Part shown: piece by piece, positions 11,585 through 11,962 of the stretch
How positions within the stretch are numbered: the stretch's first letter is position 1
Layout of the letters: each line of letters opens with the position of its first letter
NCBI GenBank assembly: GCA_943355045.1
Contig: CALRDY010000011.1
Span: forward strand, 1 to 11,962
Origin: Candidatus Nomurabacteria bacterium
GTDB lineage: Bacteria; Patescibacteriota; Minisyncoccia; Phycocordibacterales; Phycocordibacteraceae
Direction: 5' to 3'
Length of the DNA stretch: 11,962 bases
Made by a program: the position numbers and the translations under genes
Notes under the pieces: generated by a model
The model's input: the letters and a program-made list of their open reading frames with translations, nothing else
The model's database searches: none
Told to the model about the DNA's origin: nothing

Positions 11585-11962
11585 TGAAATTCCATCTAAT
11601 AACTCTTTTTGAAGAAGCCTGCGACGCATACCTCTCGGCGTCGATTATCGGCCGCGCACGAAAGGAGAAGAAAATTTTTGTACAGTATCAGACCCCGCGC
11701 GATTTCGTCGACAACAAGTGGGGCAAGGTAGACGAGCGTCCCTACGGCGGCGGTCCTGGGATGGTTATGACCGCGCTTCCGGTTATCAGAGCTGTCGAAA
11801 AAGCACTTGGAGGCCGGGCCTCCAAGTTGAAGACTCGCGGCGGTGCGGAGCGCCGCCGCGTCATTGTCTGGTTCTCCCCGAGTGGGAAGCAATTTACAAA
11901 CAAAGACGCCGACGCGCTCCTGAAGTATGACGACGTCGTGCTCGCCTGCGGCCGTTATGAGG
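11584..11962 (+). CDS. trmD: tRNA (guanine-N1-)-methyltransferase TrmD, N-terminal part (runs off right edge)
   Basis: 126 codons are visible of a usual 230-250. TrmD methylates N1 of G37 in tRNAs using S-adenosylmethionine, which prevents +1 frameshifting, and acts as a trefoil-knot dimer. Diagnostic motifs are MKFHLITLFEEACDAYL, VDERPYGGGPGMVMTALP (49-66), VIVWFSPSGKQF and LACGRYE at the edge, part of the cofactor-binding knot. The ATG at 11584 overlaps the previous stop as TAATG, indicating translational coupling. Between GMVM and the VIVWFSPSG strand there are about 30 residues against about 21 in E. coli TrmD. The extra residues coincide with two perfect or near-perfect hairpins in the DNA (11805-11827, 11834-11862 region). 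The gene is open to the edge, and nothing suggests it is broken. Confidence 0.96.
   Translation, partial: MKFHLITLFEEACDAYLSASIIGRARKEKKIFVQYQTPRDFVDNKWGKVDERPYGGGPGMVMTALPVIRAVEKALGGRASKLKTRGGAERRRVIVWFSPSGKQFTNKDADALLKYDDVVLACGRYE
11805..11827. repeat. 23-nt perfect inverted repeat inside trmD
   Basis: ACTTGGAGGCC, a single central G, then GGCCTCCAAGT: 11 bp of perfect symmetry in coding sequence. It encodes part of the linker (ALGGRASKL) where TrmD is longer than its E. coli counterpart. Confidence 0.75.
11836..11860. repeat. 25-nt hairpin inside trmD, 8 nt after the previous one
   Basis: CGCGGCGG pairs with CCGCCGCG, and the inner TGC/GCG adds one G-T and two Watson-Crick pairs around loop GGA. 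It encodes the TRGGAERRR stretch in the same elongated linker as the preceding repeat. Confidence 0.65.

Overview
The window looks like a piece of a Patescibacteria (CPR) chromosome, most likely a parcubacterial lineage such as Kaiserbacteria. This is inferred from gene content and protein style, not from a marker search. The signs are a short SMC without an evident hinge, a NusB-Nudix fusion, a bL32 with no cysteines, a Cas2/PaaX-like regulator, ribosomal proteins with long low-complexity tails, and an almost complete lack of Shine-Dalgarno sites. UGA serves as a stop (small membrane gene ending at 8004), so the standard bacterial code 11 applies. Most genes are GC-rich; two small genes (5304-5573 and 11219-11584) are visibly less so.

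Layout. 1-1640 (-): N-terminal half of the replicative polymerase DnaE, running off the left edge. 1641-2449: a Cas2/PaaX-like winged-helix gene bracketed by two related 38-bp perfect palindromes. 2450-3088: rnhB (RNase HII), carrying an in-frame 64-nt palindromic insertion that folds on paper as a perfect three-way junction. 3172-3525: rpmF (bL32) with an intrinsic terminator. 3608-5245: nusB-Nudix fusion, then rnc (RNase III). 5304-5573: a small membrane protein gene with a near-consensus promoter, a strong Shine-Dalgarno and its own terminator. 5650-7872: a short smc, followed by a diverged duplicate of its own last 12 codons. 8004-10206 (-): rnr (RNase R) closely followed by a small membrane protein gene. 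10348-11962 (+): rpsP, khpA, a nucleoside deoxyribosyltransferase-like gene and the start of trmD. This is the conserved rpsP-khpA-rimM-trmD order, with the deoxyribosyltransferase-like gene where rimM would be expected.

Functionally this is mainly housekeeping: DNA replication and chromosome structure (dnaE, rnhB, smc), rRNA and mRNA processing (nusB, rnc, rnr), ribosome parts (bL32, S16), tRNA modification (trmD) and RNA binding (khpA).

The unusual content is structural. (i) Perfect palindromes flank the Cas2/PaaX-like gene and keep their symmetry through paired base changes. (ii) The rnhB insert has what looks like a 2-bp target duplication, and removing it restores the usual protein length. 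(iii) trmD carries two adjacent hairpins at a position where the protein is longer than usual. (iv) Most genes have a -10 box 5-8 nt before the ATG, which implies leaderless transcripts. All calls come from reading the sequence; no database search was run.
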